From JBLHLB01 sp047618505 (GTDB lineage: Bacteria; Planctomycetota; UBA1135; GCA-002686595), in assembly GCA_047618505.1 (NCBI GenBank), contig JBLHLB010000237.1, forward strand, positions 1 to 6,493: a DNA stretch of 6,493 bases, given 5' to 3'. Of the stretch, positions 5,834 through 6,493 are shown piece after piece. Each line of letters begins with the position of its first letter. The first letter of the stretch is position 1. The translations under genes were made by a program, and so were the position numbers. The notes under the pieces are model-generated. The model did no database searches, was not told where the DNA came from, and saw only the letters and a list, made by a program, of their open reading frames with translations.

Positions 5834-6493
5834 TCAGTTTGATTCAAAGTCGGAGACGCGCATGCCGCGGCGGTATTCCCCGAAGCCGAAGGGCGTGGGG
5901 TCATAGGAGCCGATGATGCCGGCTTCGTTCTTCGCGGGGATGGCGTCTTCAAGGCCGGTGGCCCAGTAGATGGAGTTGATGAAGAGGCGTCGGAGATCTT
6001 CGCTCTGACAGTCGACAGAGGCGCCGATGGTGGAGCAGATGACGCGTTGGTCAGGCCGGCCTTCCTGTGCTAGCTCGCGGGTCCAGACGATGGGCATCAT
6101 CGGGTTGTTCTTGGGACCCTCCAGGGCTGGACTCGTGGACTCCATGCCGGTCAGGACTTGGCCCCACAACAGGACGGTTGCGTCATCTCCGAGATTCTTG
6201 ACGGCGTAGACGTCCGTCGGCCCCCAGACGTCCTCGACGCCGCGCAGAATCGGATTCGATTCCTGTCCGTCGGCGATCACGCCACGGGTGCTTTGGGAAC
6301 CGTGCTGACCGTGGTGTGCCACCCAGGTGTCCCCCAGGATCTGGCCTCCGAAGCCCCCCTTCCACTCCTGGTTCCTCCAGTGGTAGCGCGCGTACTTGCT
6401 CTCTTTGTTGCGCTTGTAGTCAAAGGCGTGGGTAGCTGTGCGCAGGCCGAGGATCGGCTTGCCCGCTTCGATGTAGTCCACGAAGTGAGCCAT
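5834..6493 (-). CDS. ThuA-like domain protein, N-terminus cut off by the window edge
   Basis: The visible 219 residues match the C-terminal two-thirds of a ThuA-like (trehalose-utilization type) protein with a class I glutamine-amidotransferase-like fold. Family landmarks are YIEAGKPILGLRTATHAF (7-24), GGQILGDTWVAHHGQHG (49-65), TRGVIADGQESNPILRGV (69-86), WGPTDVYAV (90-98), NPMMPIVWTRE (130-140), RRLFINSIYWATGLEDAIP (168-186) and PFGFGEYRRGM (201-211). The last three bases of the window form an ATG in frame. In related proteins this Met-X-His-(Phe/Ile) region is internal, preceded by roughly 100 residues including a nucleotide-binding-like first half, so the true start lies outside. The biochemical role in planctomycetes is not established to my knowledge; a link to trehalose or sugar metabolism comes only from the family's namesake. 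Codon use is GC3-rich like the opp genes. It ends with TGA, 38 bases before the next gene on the same strand, with no clear terminator between, so co-transcription is possible. Confidence 0.88.
   Translation of the reverse strand: MAHFVDYIEAGKPILGLRTATHAFDYKRNKESKYARYHWRNQEWKGGFGGQILGDTWVAHHGQHGSQSTRGVIADGQESNPILRGVEDVWGPTDVYAVKNLGDDATVLLWGQVLTGMESTSPALEGPKNNPMMPIVWTRELAQEGRPDQRVICSTIGASVDCQSEDLRRLFINSIYWATGLEDAIPAKNEAGIIGSYDPTPFGFGEYRRGMRVSDFESN

Noticed and set aside
1..6493. A new defence, mobile or RNA-based system
   Set aside because: No repeats, integrase, transposase, reverse transcriptase, nuclease, toxin-antitoxin pair, tRNA or structured RNA was seen on either strand; the genes fit a peptide importer plus two cell-surface or metabolic proteins.

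Overview
The window looks like chromosomal DNA of a GC-rich Gram-negative bacterium, most likely a planctomycete (Planctomycetota). That placement is an inference. It rests mainly on the right-hand gene, whose ThuA-like sequence closely resembles the ThuA-domain proteins abundant in that phylum, and on its neighbour, an anchored multi-domain protein with carboxypeptidase-regulatory-like beta domains, also a common planctomycete type. The opp genes themselves do not fix the phylum.

Left part (98-4204, plus strand): a complete, tightly packed oppB-oppC-oppD-oppF cluster encoding the membrane and ATPase parts of an oligopeptide ABC importer. OppB and OppC are the two permease subunits; OppD and OppF are the two ATPases, each with a C-terminal oligopeptide/dipeptide domain carrying four cysteines. 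Successive genes overlap by 1, 1 and 4 bases (TAATG, TAATG, ATGA), so they are very probably one transcript with coupled translation. The substrate-binding protein (OppA) is not in the window. It may lie upstream: bases 1-97 could hold the end of an upstream gene, but the frame cannot be settled.

Middle (4205-4247): a 43-base gap between convergent genes, with a GC hairpin that is a weak candidate for a bidirectional terminator and a perfect 10-base palindrome.

Right part (4248-6493, minus strand): a ThuA-like gene running in from beyond the right edge (5834-6493, N-terminus missing), followed 38 bases later by a GTG-started gene for a 515-residue, N-terminally anchored, probably extracytoplasmic beta-rich protein (4248-5795). 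The two may be co-transcribed. The 515-residue gene has clearly lower third-position GC than the genes on either side.

Nothing here amounts to a clearly new system. The points most worth checking are the 515-residue protein with its odd composition, and the extra extracytoplasmic segments in OppB and OppC relative to the enterobacterial proteins as I remember them. No tRNA, rRNA, CRISPR array, insertion sequence or integrase was seen.
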